Source: Glandiceps talaboti (taxonomy: Eukaryota; Hemichordata; Enteropneusta; Spengelidae). Taken from it: 64,000 nt of DNA. Below, piece after piece: positions 1 through 11,597 of this stretch; position 1 is the stretch's first letter, and the number at the start of each line of letters is the position of its first letter. Made by a program: the position numbers and the translations under genes. Below the pieces are notes generated by a model, which searched no databases, was not told the origin of the DNA, and worked only from the letters and a program-made list of their open reading frames with translations. The stretch covers positions 860,001 through 924,000 of the forward strand of contig NC_135555.1 of assembly GCF_964340395.1 (NCBI RefSeq), read 5' to 3'.

Positions 1-3000
1 GGGACATCTACAACAGTCTACTCCAATGGCGGGATTATTCTGTCACATGATCCCAGCTTTTACCCGTCATACACCACCTGTACTCAGACTATTTTTGCCA
101 ATGGACACTATGACAACGTCTATCTCAAGTTCATCAAAATTGACTTAATATATTCGTATGGTAGGTTATCGTATTCTGATCCTTCAAATTCCTTTAACAG
201 ATAAATAGTCACTGGTTAGGAAGAGACTATAATAAGGTGTAAATGGAATACACTGGGATTATAGTAATGAAGTGAATAACAAGACCCAATCGATGATTTA
301 TTATCCTCCTTGACATTAGCCTAAAATCCAGACGACTGGGAATTTTAAAATTTAATTTCCCAGTCAAAATATTGTGTTGGGCAGATAACGAATCCAAAAA
401 AAACCACCCGCATGGATTCCATGCTACTTTGAAACAATATCTACAAAACATACACAAAAAGTCATGAAAATATATCCCATTCAAAATATACATTCGTACC
501 TATCCACCTACCTACCCATATTCATACATACACACATACACACCTATATACATACCTACCCATTCATCCATCTACTTACCCACCAATACCCATATATTTA
601 CACACACACACACCCCCCCACACACACACACACGGAAAGATTAGCTTAATACCACCAGTGCAAAATCTTCATCTCACTGACGTCCTCCACCCAGCTGACC
701 CAGAAAAAAGCTTGTATTCAACCTTTTAGTAAAGACATAGTTTTCCTTTTTTATAATTTTAGGGTGCAGCAGTGACTACATTACAGTAACTGATGCATAT
801 GGTACTGTCCAGGGAATATTTTGTGACTACACGAGCACGACAGAGTTTACTACGGACAGTGGTAGCTTGACAGTCGCTTTTACGGCGGGTTACCATTACA
901 CTTCTTACGGTGGATTCGAAGCAATCTTTACTCTGTATAGTAATAATTGTAAGTATCACCCTGCATGTTGGTACTTATATTGTAAATATCGCCCTACACG
1001 TTGGTACATATATTGTAAATATCGCCCTACATGTTGGTACATATATTGTAAGTATCACCCTACATGTTGGTATATATATTGTAAGTATCACACTACATGT
1101 TGGTACATATATTGTAAATATCACCCCACATGTTGGTACATATATTGTAAATATCACCATGCATGTTGGTACATATATTGTAAGTATCACCCTACATGTT
1201 GGTACATATATTGTAAATATCACACTACATGTTGGTACATATATTGTAAATATCACCCCACATGTTGGTACATATATTGTAAGTATCACTCTGCATGTTG
1301 GTACATATATTGTAAATATCACACTACATGTTGGTACATATATTGTAAGTATCACTCTGCATGTTGGTACATATATTGTAAATATCACCCCACATGTTGG
1401 TACATATATTGTAAGTATCACTCTGCATGTTGGTACATAAATTGTACATACCTTACAGCTTAAGTACAAAGGCTTCTGACTACATTTTGTTTCGTTTCAC
1501 CTCTTGATGGCTAAGCTTGCATGGATGTTTATGTTAGCACGCCCTCGAAATGTTGCAAACTGTCTACCCAGTAACAAACTGCCCAATCATGGCTCCCCTG
1601 ATATCAAATTACAGATAACTTCTTGAAATAACGATGTTGCAATTAAAAATTTCGTCACTTGTCCAGTTTTCCAATTTTAGTACGAAATCATATAATTCAT
1701 ACAGATGATGAATGTTTTCATATCATGACCGGTGATTTGTTTGTTGTATTTCTTACACAGACGGTACTTGCTACAGCTATGATTTTAATTGTAATAACGA
1801 TTGGTGTATAGACAATGCTCTTCGTTGCGATGGCAACAATCACTGTAGTGATTATTCAGACGAAGTTGATTGTGATGAACCAGGTATGTGAGATATTAGT
1901 CATCTCTTACAGGTATGTGAGGTATTAGTCATCTCTTACACGTATGTGAGATATTAGTCATCTCTTACAGGTATGTGAGGTATTAGTAATCTCTTACAGG
2001 CATGTGAGGTATTAGTCATCTCTTACAGGCATGTGAGATATTAGTCATCTCTTACAGGTATGTGAGATATTAGTCATCTCTTACAGGTATGTGAGGTATT
2101 AGTCATCTCTTACAGGTATGTGAGGTATTAGTCGTCTCTTACAGGTATGTGAGGTATTAGTCATCTCTTACAGGTGTGTGAGGTATCAGTCATCTCTTAC
2201 AGGTATGTGAGGTATTAGTCATCTCTTACAGGTATGTGAGGTATTAGTCATCTCTTACAGGTATGTGAGGTATTAGTCATCTCCTACAGGTATGTGAGGT
2301 ATTAGTCATCTCTTACGGGTATGTGATGTATTAGTCATCTCTTACAGGTATGTGAGGTATTAGTCATCTCCTACAGGTATGTGAGGTATTAGTCATCTCT
2401 TACGGGTATGTGAGGTATTAGTCATCTCTTACAGGTATGTGAGGTATTAGTCATCTCTTACAGGTATGTGAGGTATTAGTCATCTCTTACAGGTATGTGA
2501 GGTATTAGTCATCTCTTACAGGTATGTGAGGTATTAGTCATCTCTTACAGGTATGTGAGGTATCAGTCATCTCTTACAGGTATGTGAGGTATTAGTCATC
2601 TCTTACAGGTATGTGAGGTATTAGTCATCTCTTACAGGTGTGTGAGGTATTAGTCATCTCTTACAGGTATGTGAGGTATCAGTCATCTCTTACAGGTATG
2701 TGAGGTATTAGTCATCTCTTACAGGTATATGAGGTATTAGCCATCTCCTACAGGTATGTGAGGTATCAGTCATCTCTTACAGGTATGTGAGGTATTAGTC
2801 ATCTCTTACAGGTATATGAGGTATTAGTCATCTCCTACAGGTATGTGAGGTATTAGTCATCTCTTACAGGTATGTGAGGTATTAGTCATCTCTTACAGGT
2901 ATGTGAGGTATTAGTCATCTCTTACAGGTATGTGAGGTATTAGTCATCTCTTACAGGTATGTGAGGTACTAGTCATCTCCTACAGGTATGTGAGGTATTA

Positions 3001-5014
3001 GTCATCTCTTACAGGTATGTGAGGTATTAGCCATCTCTTACAGGCATGTGAGGTATTAGTCATCTCTTACAGGTATGTGAGGTATTAGTCATCTCCTACA
3101 GGTATGTGAGGTATTAGTCATCTCTTACAGGCATGTGAGGTATTAGTCATCTCTTACAGATATATGACGTATTAGTCATCTCCTACAGGTATGTGAGGTA
3201 TTAGTCATCTCTTACAGGTATGTGAGGTATTAGTCAGCTCTTACAGGTATGTGAGGTATTATCATCTCTTACAGATATATGACGTATTAGTCATCTCCTA
3301 CAGGTGTGTGAGGTATTAGTAATCTCTTACAGGTATGTGAGGTATTAGTCATATCTTACAGGTATGTGAAGTACTAGTCATATGTTACAGGTATGTGAGG
3401 TATTAGTCATCTCTTACAGGTATGTGAGGTATAATTTGAACTTCGATCATCCTTACAAGGGCCGGTGTATTGGCAACATGTAAATAACCCACGGGGGGGG
3501 GGGCTAAAACTAAAAGGAAAAACAGGTAATTTGAAAACTTACATAATACTCTCCTAAACGTAATTGGTGAATGACACCGAGTGTTAAAATGAGAGAACTA
3601 AAACTACGTATGGCAAAAATGGCTATGACAAAGTACTAAGAAAACCATTTTATCTTCCAAACAATGGAGTTTGTACTAAAGTTGACCTAGTATTCTTGAA
3701 ATTTTTATAAGCAATGAATTAAGGCTTTCTCATCGTACTACGATTCATAGCGGGGTGGGGGTGGATTAGAACAATTAGAAGTCTAAACTTTATACCTTTA
3801 TATCTTTAGCTGATATTGGAGCAATAGTTGGTGGAGTGGTTGGAGCCATCTTTGTTCTTATCGTCATAATAGCAATCGTAGCCTGCTGTTGTTGCTGTTC
3901 TAAAAAGTCATCATCAACCGCGCCATCTACCACAACACCAGCTGCGACAACACAACCAAATACGGGGAGCACCATGTAAGTATCTGCGGTACCTTATAAA
4001 ATGTCATATAAGGTGACAACGGTAGTAGAGTGGACAGTAGCAGGTTTTGTGGTAGACAGATAATTCATATGAACTCACGTGTGTTTGAATTCCAAGATGA
4101 TTCATCGTCAAACTGTTAATATCGATGCCATTAAGTTACTTATTAAATGCCTTGACAGACACTTTAAGCATTCTCCACTGTATATAACTAACAACAAAAG
4201 TAAACTTGTTTTCTGTGGTATCAGCACAATTGCCTATAGAAAACGATAAATGAAACAAATACCTAATAGAAACAAGGGTTTGGATATTATCTCACACTCG
4301 TGTCGAGTCTACATAAAATATTAATTTCTCGACCAATTTTTATTTATTGTTGTGTTTGTTGTTGTTTACAGTCCTACAGTCACTTACCATGTACGGATGG
4401 TTGCACCACAAGGCTACAGTGGTGGATACAACAATCAAGGTTATAATACAGGTCCACCTCCTATTCAGGGACAGACCAATACGGCAGCTGCTCCAGTAGA
4501 TAACACTCCGATGCCACAATCTATGGGGTACAATCCGGCACAATATCCACCCCCAAAGTCGGATGCTGTGGGGTACAATCCAGTACAACATCCTCCCCCA
4601 CAGTCACAATCTATGGGGTACAATCCGACACAACATCCTCCCCCACAGTCGGATTCTGTGGGGTACAATCCGGTACAACATCCACCCCCACAGTCGGATT
4701 CTGTGGGGTACAATCCGGCACAACATCCTCCACCACAGTCAGAATCTATGGGGTACAATCCGCAATACCCTCCCCCACAGTCAGAATCCACGGGGTACAA
4801 TCCTGCACAATACCCTCCCCCACAGTCAGAATCTATGGGGTACAATCCAATGTACCCTCCTCAACAACAAGGATCTGCAGGATATAACCCTGCCTACCCA
4901 CCTGCGACTCAGGGTGTAAATGTACCACCGGAATCAGTTGCCTATGGTGATACTGCGGGCTCCCCTCCTGCTATGCCTCCTCCAACCTATGACACCGCAG
5001 TGAGCCATAAATAA
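1..5014 (+). CDS. CUB / LDLa / transmembrane protein with Pro-Tyr-rich tail (5' partial)
   Basis: Coding exons as read: 1-160 (enters from the left edge), 763-948, 1761-1883, 3810-3975, 4372-5014; phases join to 425 residues and a TAA stop. The first two exons make one CUB domain (Cys in YTTCTQTI, then GCSSDYITVTDAYG and IFCDYTST). The third encodes an LDL-receptor class A module (CNNDWC, LRCDGNNHCSDYSDEVDC) with the acidic calcium-binding pattern. The fourth encodes a hydrophobic helix (IGAIVGGVVGAIFVLIVI) followed by ACCCCCSKK, a likely palmitoylated juxtamembrane cluster, then a Ser/Thr/Pro-rich stretch. The last exon is a cytoplasmic tail with about nine imperfect 13-residue repeats around GYNPxQxPPPQ and a PPTY motif that could bind WW domains. 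Likely a cell-surface receptor or adhesion protein; ligand unknown. It is a paralogue of the next gene with the same intron phases. I do not recognise a named orthologue. Confidence 0.8.
949..1443 (+). repeat. 15 x 33-bp minisatellite starting at a 5' splice site
   Basis: The array begins at the first intron base after the CUB exon ending at 948. Fifteen units of exactly 33 bp follow without indels, each starting GTAAGT (7 units) or GTAAAT (8 units) and ending ATATATT; a degenerate GTACAT follows at 1444. The unit lacks stop codons in the coding frame, so the exon frame reads on to a stop at 1461-1463. Each unit would encode 11 residues of the type CKYHPTCWYIY. Confidence 0.95.
1884..3430 (+). 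repeat. about 53 x 29-bp minisatellite of fused splice acceptor and donor
   Basis: The array starts at the donor of the LDLa exon (ends 1883). The unit is 29 bp, beginning GTATGTGAGG and ending TCTCTTACAG, so each unit boundary reads CTCTTACAG/GTATGTGAG. Variants include GC in place of GT at some starts, CTCCTACAG, and one single-base deletion near 3260. It fills most of the 1.9-kb intron before the transmembrane exon. Confidence 0.95.
4519..4860 (+). repeat. 39-bp coding repeats in the CUB gene tail
   Basis: Imperfect 36-39-bp units encode the 13-residue motif centred on GYNPxQxPPPQS. The period is a multiple of three and some units are one codon shorter. Reading frame is kept throughout, and the array is open in other frames as well, which is why long spurious reading frames overlap it on both strands. 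Confidence 0.85.
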
Positions 5015-5200
5015 ACCAGATTTAGACCGATTTACTTCCATATGGGCAAAGTCTTTAGATTTTCGTTCCTACACACAATAATTATTGGAATACAAAGTTC
5101 TTAGCCATAGCTACCATAAATGACATACCCCAAATAGTTATTCCCAGCTATGAGAAATCTGAAGTTTGTATATTTACGATGTTGCCTAGTTACCGAAAAT

Positions 5201-7125
5201 AATTAATTATGCAAATGAATAATTCTAACTTTATAGGATACATATAATTTGTTAACATCAATGTGTGCATCAATGTGCAATTTGAAGCTTCTACTCTCAA
5301 ATCATTAATTATAGAAATGATCGATTACAATTAAAAACTACATCAATTAACTATATCAATAACTGTAACAAATTAATACATCAGATACAGTCTAATTACT
5401 GAAAATCATTAATTATGCAAATGATGCATTAAAACTAAAAGCTATATCAACAAGCTTTTCCGAGCATGTGTAATTAGTTATGGTTGAAGTACGTATGTAA
5501 CAAATTATATTGAATTTGAAGCTTGCGCTTTCAAAACTATAGCCTAATTACTAAAAATCGTTAATTCTGCCAATGTGTTACATAAATATGCTTTACAATT
5601 ACAAGATACGTGCTCTCTGGTATCATGAATGTGTGTACCAAATTATATAGAATTTGAAGAATGCATTCTTAAGATATAGCCTAGTTACTGAAAATCATTA
5701 ATTATGCAAATGACTCATTAAAACTAACCATATGCACATTCAATGCTAAGTCAGTGAATTTCGTTTACTTATTGTTTTCCAGGCAATAATTCACGATAGT
5801 AGATTTTTGTATACATAATGCAAACATTAGTCGAGAGAGGTGAATTAACAAACTTCTATTTTTCTATAAATACTACACCACAAGAGTTAAACAGACTGAC
5901 TAGCAACTCAGTTACTCTACAATATTCACGTGTTTTGTGAGAATTTTTTTGAGATATCTTATTTTGTGAACTTGTGTTTTTGAGAAACCTTTATCTCAAA
6001 TTGAACATTTACCACTTTGTATATAGTTATTTATCTTGATATCCAAGTGTGAGAAAAGTTCAACTAATATATACATAAATTCTTACTCTTTGCCAAACTA
6101 TCACTGAAACATACTTATGTACTGAATTGTCATTATCTATCGTATTTGTTTACAATTCAGTATCTAGTGTAGGCTAATATATGGCATTAATTGACGATTA
6201 AGACATGTATGAAGATTTTCATCTAGTAAAGACAAAAGTCCCCATATTTGTGTTGTCATAGTGATAGAATTAAGACTTACGTATGTTTATTTGTAATCTT
6301 ATATTATGATATTGAAGTACATACATTTACAAATATTTACAAACTTTTATTCTATGTCTTTCTATAACGTTTTAATGTAACAACGTCCAGAAACGATGTC
6401 TATAGAATTTATTATAATTCACAATGAAATATTAAAGGTTTTTGTCACGTGTTAAACTCTGCATTAATCATATCATTCTCCAGTAACTGTAAATAAAAAC
6501 TTTCCTACAACAAGATCAAACCAATTCTTGAAAGATATCTGTTTTCTCATTCAGAAATGCCATATCACTCGTTAGTACGTTGCGAACCCCCTTATCTCCA
6601 TGTAAGTGGTATGGTTATGTGGAGTCCATCATACATGTAATTTGGATGTCTTTCGTAAGGAGGAAAAAAGTAAGATTTGGTAATTCAAAAAAATATGCAA
6701 ATTAGTCATTAATATAAAAGCCACAGCCATCATATCTATGAGACGTAAATGTCAAGATATAATCATTACATTCATCAACTTTGATAAATGAGATTTTGAG
6801 ACACCATTTATATACATATCGCCTAATTGGTAAATACAATTGATTATGCAAATTAGTCAAGTAATATACATATCACATTTATCATATTTGCAGGACAATT
6901 GTGTCATAGTATCATGAATATATCCGCAAAGTTATTTGTAATTCTAAACAATCAAGTATTGCCTAATTAAGAAATGTCATTAATTATGCAAATAACTCAT
7001 GTACGTGAAATGTTGCTTCGATAAGATTAACAGAATACTGCTTATCTTCAATTTAATTTGAAATTTGAAGTATGCATTCTTATATTATTAAATAAAGGAA
7101 AATCTCTTAATTATGCAAATGATTT
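5201..7125 (+). repeat. degenerate repeat family with seven ATGCAAAT octamers
   Basis: A monomer of roughly 135-205 bp recurs with the core TTAATTATGCAAATGA, usually preceded by CCTAATTACTGAAAATCA-like sequence. Exact ATGCAAAT octamers lie at 5209, 5415, 5704, 6695, 6846, 6986 and 7113, with a mutated copy near 5567. The middle (about 5.8-6.6 kb) is unrelated unique DNA. Confidence 0.8.
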
Positions 7126-8909
7126 ATCAATGTGTATACACATAATGTTTACCGAACTCTAATTGGTTCTCACCCCGCTCATCAGAAATGTATTTACAAA
7201 ATTGAATTAAAATTGAACAAAGATTTTTTGAGATATTGCAGTCATAAAGAGATACATTGTAGACAAACAAACATCGGTAAAACATTATATTACCAAAGAC
7301 ATAATTTCTACTCATAATTTAAGAACATTACATAATTACATAGAAATGAATATGAAAGAATATGGAGATATTGTAATACAGGTAGAAAGACCTTTCACAG
7401 ACATAGTAGTGTATGTACAGGTCGGGTATGATGAAGTGAGAAGAGCTTTCAACACCACCACCCAGCTGCACTAGTCGGCGGCTTACTGGAAACACACCCT
7501 TTTTTTTAAATTCTGCATTAATGTTGACGCACACGAAAGGGGTTGTAACCGTTACGATTAACAGTATTCACTCAAACTACTGTCCCCTATGTAATCCATA
7601 GAGATGCGTAATCCTGCTTGTATGAGTGAATAACATTACAAATATGAACATAAATGATATTACTACTTTTAGTCCATCTTGCTTGTAGGGAAAAATACAA
7701 AATATACTATTGCCAAATTATGCTGCCAGTATATATTTTCCTTGTATCAAGTGAGCATTTATAGTTCAAATTTCCCCCATTGTAATGATACTGCAAACTA
7801 TTTACACGAGGCCTTTAACAGTAGGAAAAACTTTATTTACAATTAAAACGTATGTGATATTTATTTATTTATGTATTTAATTTGATATTATTTGTGTCCT
7901 ATAAGCCAGAGGGCTGGGTGTGGCTCTTTTTTGTGTGTAAATTTTATTTAAGTCCACACAGGACACCTTAATAAATATATGTATAGTGTATGGAAAAGAC
8001 GCTTATACATAACACACATTATTTGACAGTTGGTGGGCCGTCATTGTATACATCTTCAATCCAGTCAACATTACTCGTCCCTGTGGTAGATATAATGCCG
8101 TCCTGGCGTTATATACATGTATGTAATACACCTTTAGTATATAGACATTTGTTCGAGCATAAACGTCGATGGTTCAAATGAACCGTAGCTGCCCCTTGCC
8201 TAGACTATGAAAAGATACACATACAATGGTCGACCACTTCCATTGGACAACTGACCCTTTCATAGTGTCATTCTTTGTACAGTTTCTAGTGCGCACTTCT
8301 TTTGTGACGTCATTTGTTTGCTTTTTTACTGTATATGTGTAGTTGTCAGGGAGAGGCCAACACAACATTCACTTAGAGCATATAATGAGAAATGTATGAA
8401 ATCGCATAAGTGGCGCCCAGTTCGCAAGATTGACGGTGAATGTTCTCAATCATGTTTACGTGATTTTTGCAACTCGGAGCCTCAATCATGTCATAGACAG
8501 TTTAACATTTGATCAGTGGAAAATATATTTACGGTAAGTACAATATGCATGAACAGTGTATATTTTTATAACCGGTATATTGAAAAGTAAATGTGTTTCA
8601 AATCATCTCAGCACGGCACTTCTCTATAATTGACTACATGCAAAAGATATACTCTAGATATTAATGGTAGAAGGGTTTAAAAAAAGAAACATACTTTTTA
8701 AGTTTTTTTCCAAACAATGGTCACATTTGACAGTTTGATATGCCTTGCGACATAATGACAGAGTGAAAGGTGATTCATTACCTCGTGTGTTTAAATGAAA
8801 CTATACAATCACATGTATATACAATGGAAATAGCCAACCTTTTCCTCTACGTCAGTACATTACTATATCGGTTAACACTTTCAAGGTTTCATATACGAAA
8901 ACAATTCAC

Positions 8910-9018
8910 AACACTCACTCACTCACTCACTCACTCACTCACTCACTCACTCACTCACTCACTTATATATCTATCTATCTACCTACCTACCTACCTACCT
9001 AACTACCTAACTAACTAC

Positions 9019-9081
<63 letters not shown>

Positions 9082-9133
9082 GCTGTCCATCTAGCTGTCT
9101 ATCTATGTGTATGTATCTGTGTGTGTTTGTGTG

Positions 9134-9165
<32 letters not shown>

Positions 9166-9280
9166 TGTATGTATGTATGTATGTATGTATGTATGTATGT
9201 ATGTATGTATGTATGTATGTATGTATGTATGTATGTATGTATGTATGTATGCGACCTATGTGTGTGTCTGCATGTGTGTT

Positions 9281-9323
<43 letters not shown>

Positions 9324-9365
9324 GTGTGTGTGTGTATGTGTGTGTACGTGCCTATCTGTCTGTCT
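8910..9365 (+). repeat. compound microsatellite (ACTC)n(CTAT)n(GTAT)n(TG)n
   Basis: Four tetra- and dinucleotide tracts follow one another: ACTC to about 8963, CTAC/CTAT to about 9100, GTAT about 9130-9250 and TG about 9285-9350. Reading frames here (runs of Cys-Met-Tyr-Val, Ile-Tyr-Leu-Ser or His-Thr) are artefacts. Confidence 0.95.
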
Positions 9366-9781
9366 CTGACGCTTCGAACTTGATACAGTTGCAAATCAGT
9401 GACCAAGCCTTCTCTTGAGTCGAATATGTGTATTATCCATAAGCTTACAACAATTCATTTTTTTAAATGTCTCATAGCTCTAACCATGTATTTAAACCAG
9501 TTTATCAATGTCGCGCATGTATGCCTAGGGTACACATTTATAAAAAGACGAGGAAACTCAGGATAGTCTGGTAACTACCAAGCCTTCTTAAGTCATCTTA
9601 AGATATTGGAGTATACAGGTATCGAGACATATTGTATGATACCATGTTATCAGTTTTCGTTGACACTGTATGTATAAGTTATTTGCCTAGCGTACATCTA
9701 AGTACCCATATTGAATATATACAACTATCTACATTTCAGCCTCAAGACTGACACCTTCACCATCCTGATACAAATAACGAA

Positions 9782-11051
9782 ATGTACAAGATAAAGACAT
9801 TATTCATCATTGCATTTACCCTGATAGAGGGCGTCTTTCTCGTTCGAGATCATGGAACTGATGTAGTTCATCACCAAGGTAAGGGTAAAGTTGTGGTCAT
9901 GGCAATAAAGCAGTTGAGATTAATTTCATCCATTGACATTTCTTTGACGTTGTAGTCTTGACTTTCTTAATACAGAAAGAAGAGCACTCGGAGACTGTGG
10001 TGGGAATTTTTATACAGATACAGGGCAATTGGCTTCACCAGGTTACCCAAGTGATTACTCAGATGATCAGAACTGTTATTATTATATATACACCACATCT
10101 AATCTACGGATACGTGTAAGTGTAGCCCGTGAAGTGTAGTTTTAGCTCATTTGCATTAGATATGCTATTGATCTCATATAAAGTGTAACCATGGTAACAG
10201 TATGAATAAGCTGATACCTCATTATAGTATCAGCAAGTCAGTCTTGGAGACCAACAAGGAAAAAACAGCCATCCAACATACCTACACACCTACACACACC
10301 TGTATTCACACAGACAGAAAGACAGACTGCATAGAGTACAAATACCTAAAATTTGCACTTCGGATTCATTCTAGTTGGCATTCTCGCTGTTCATCACTGA
10401 ATCAACGCATGATTACGTAGAAGTGTACGACGGTTCAACGACATATGTCTCCTCATTTGGCAAGTACTCCGGGTCAACCATTCCCTCCATTATTCACTCC
10501 ACGGGTTCATCCCTCCTCCTACATTTCCATTCCGACTACGCAGTCTCATATCAAGGATTCCTTGCCACATATACTAGTGTCTCTGAAGTTGCTGCTGACA
10601 CATATAACTTTGGGGACTGTGGCGGTACTCTGACTTCAGAAACTGGGGCTATTGTGTCACCTAACTATCCGTACTATTACACTGAAAATGCAGACTGTTT
10701 TTTCTACATATCGATTTCATCAGGACAAACCGTAGAGGTAAGACAATGTGTATTTCAGAATCGTGTATGCCAACTCTGCTTTTCAGTGACACAATCAGAT
10801 ACACTTACATTCATATCATGACGAAAGAACTCAGCAACTATCAACTACAACATATATGTGTAAATGTGTAAAGGAAAAAACGTTCATTTATGACCTGCAG
10901 ATGAGCCGGAGATATGTTTGGGGCAAAATGTTGGCGGGCGGGGGGGGGGGGGGGGGTACTCAAAAGACTGTGACAAGTAGGGCGTACTAAAATCTATTTT
11001 GTAGTATACAAAAATGGGTAAAAAGACATGAGGTTCATCGATAAAAATCTC

Positions 11052-11110
<59 letters not shown>

Positions 11111-11255
11111 ATACCCATCATGTTACAACGATGTTATCCAAATTTCTATATTCAGTGATGTAGGCCTAGCGGCTAAGGATCTCTATAAGGTGATCTAAAG
11201 GCCAAACACATGGAGCTAGGGCTTACATTTGTACTTGTAAGATGGTGATTCCATG

Positions 11256-11289
<34 letters not shown>

Positions 11290-11375
11290 TGTATGTATGT
11301 ATGTATGTATGTATGTATGTATGTATGTACGTACGTACGTACGTTCGTGCGTGCGTGCGTGCGTGCGTGCATGCA

Positions 11376-11410
<35 letters not shown>

Positions 11411-11554
11411 ATGCATGCATGCATGCATGTATGTATGTATGTATGTATGTGTGTGTGTGTGTATGTATGTATTTATGTTTGTATGTTTGTACCATAGTAT
11501 AGTCTTAACTAGTGATTGGCAGGAGATTAACTTTACCAGTAGCCAATAAGGATA

Positions 11555-11597
<43 letters not shown>

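Larger units (their letters stand above)
5015..9781. other. intergenic region between the two CUB genes
   Basis: No convincing coding sequence. It holds the 3' flank of the first CUB gene (AATAAA-type signals, for example near 6492), a degenerate repeat with ATGCAAAT octamers (5.2-7.1 kb), a palindromic CRE-like TGACGTCA near 8304-8311, and a long compound microsatellite (8.91-9.36 kb). A splice acceptor (CATTTCAG) ending near 9739 suggests that the next gene has a noncoding exon upstream, which I could not locate. Confidence 0.6.

Noticed and set aside
867-1469. Long overlapping reading frames on both strands across the 33-bp array
   Set aside because: They arise because the unit length is divisible by three and stop-free; only the frame continuous with the CUB exon has a plausible meaning, and the donor at 949 predicts it is normally intronic.
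1884-3430. CRISPR-like array (29-bp direct repeats)
   Set aside because: There are no unique spacers between repeats and the context is a eukaryotic intron, so it is a minisatellite.
9071-9418. Cys/Met/Tyr- or His/Thr-rich small proteins
   Set aside because: Translations of tetranucleotide microsatellites in all frames, with no splice or start context.
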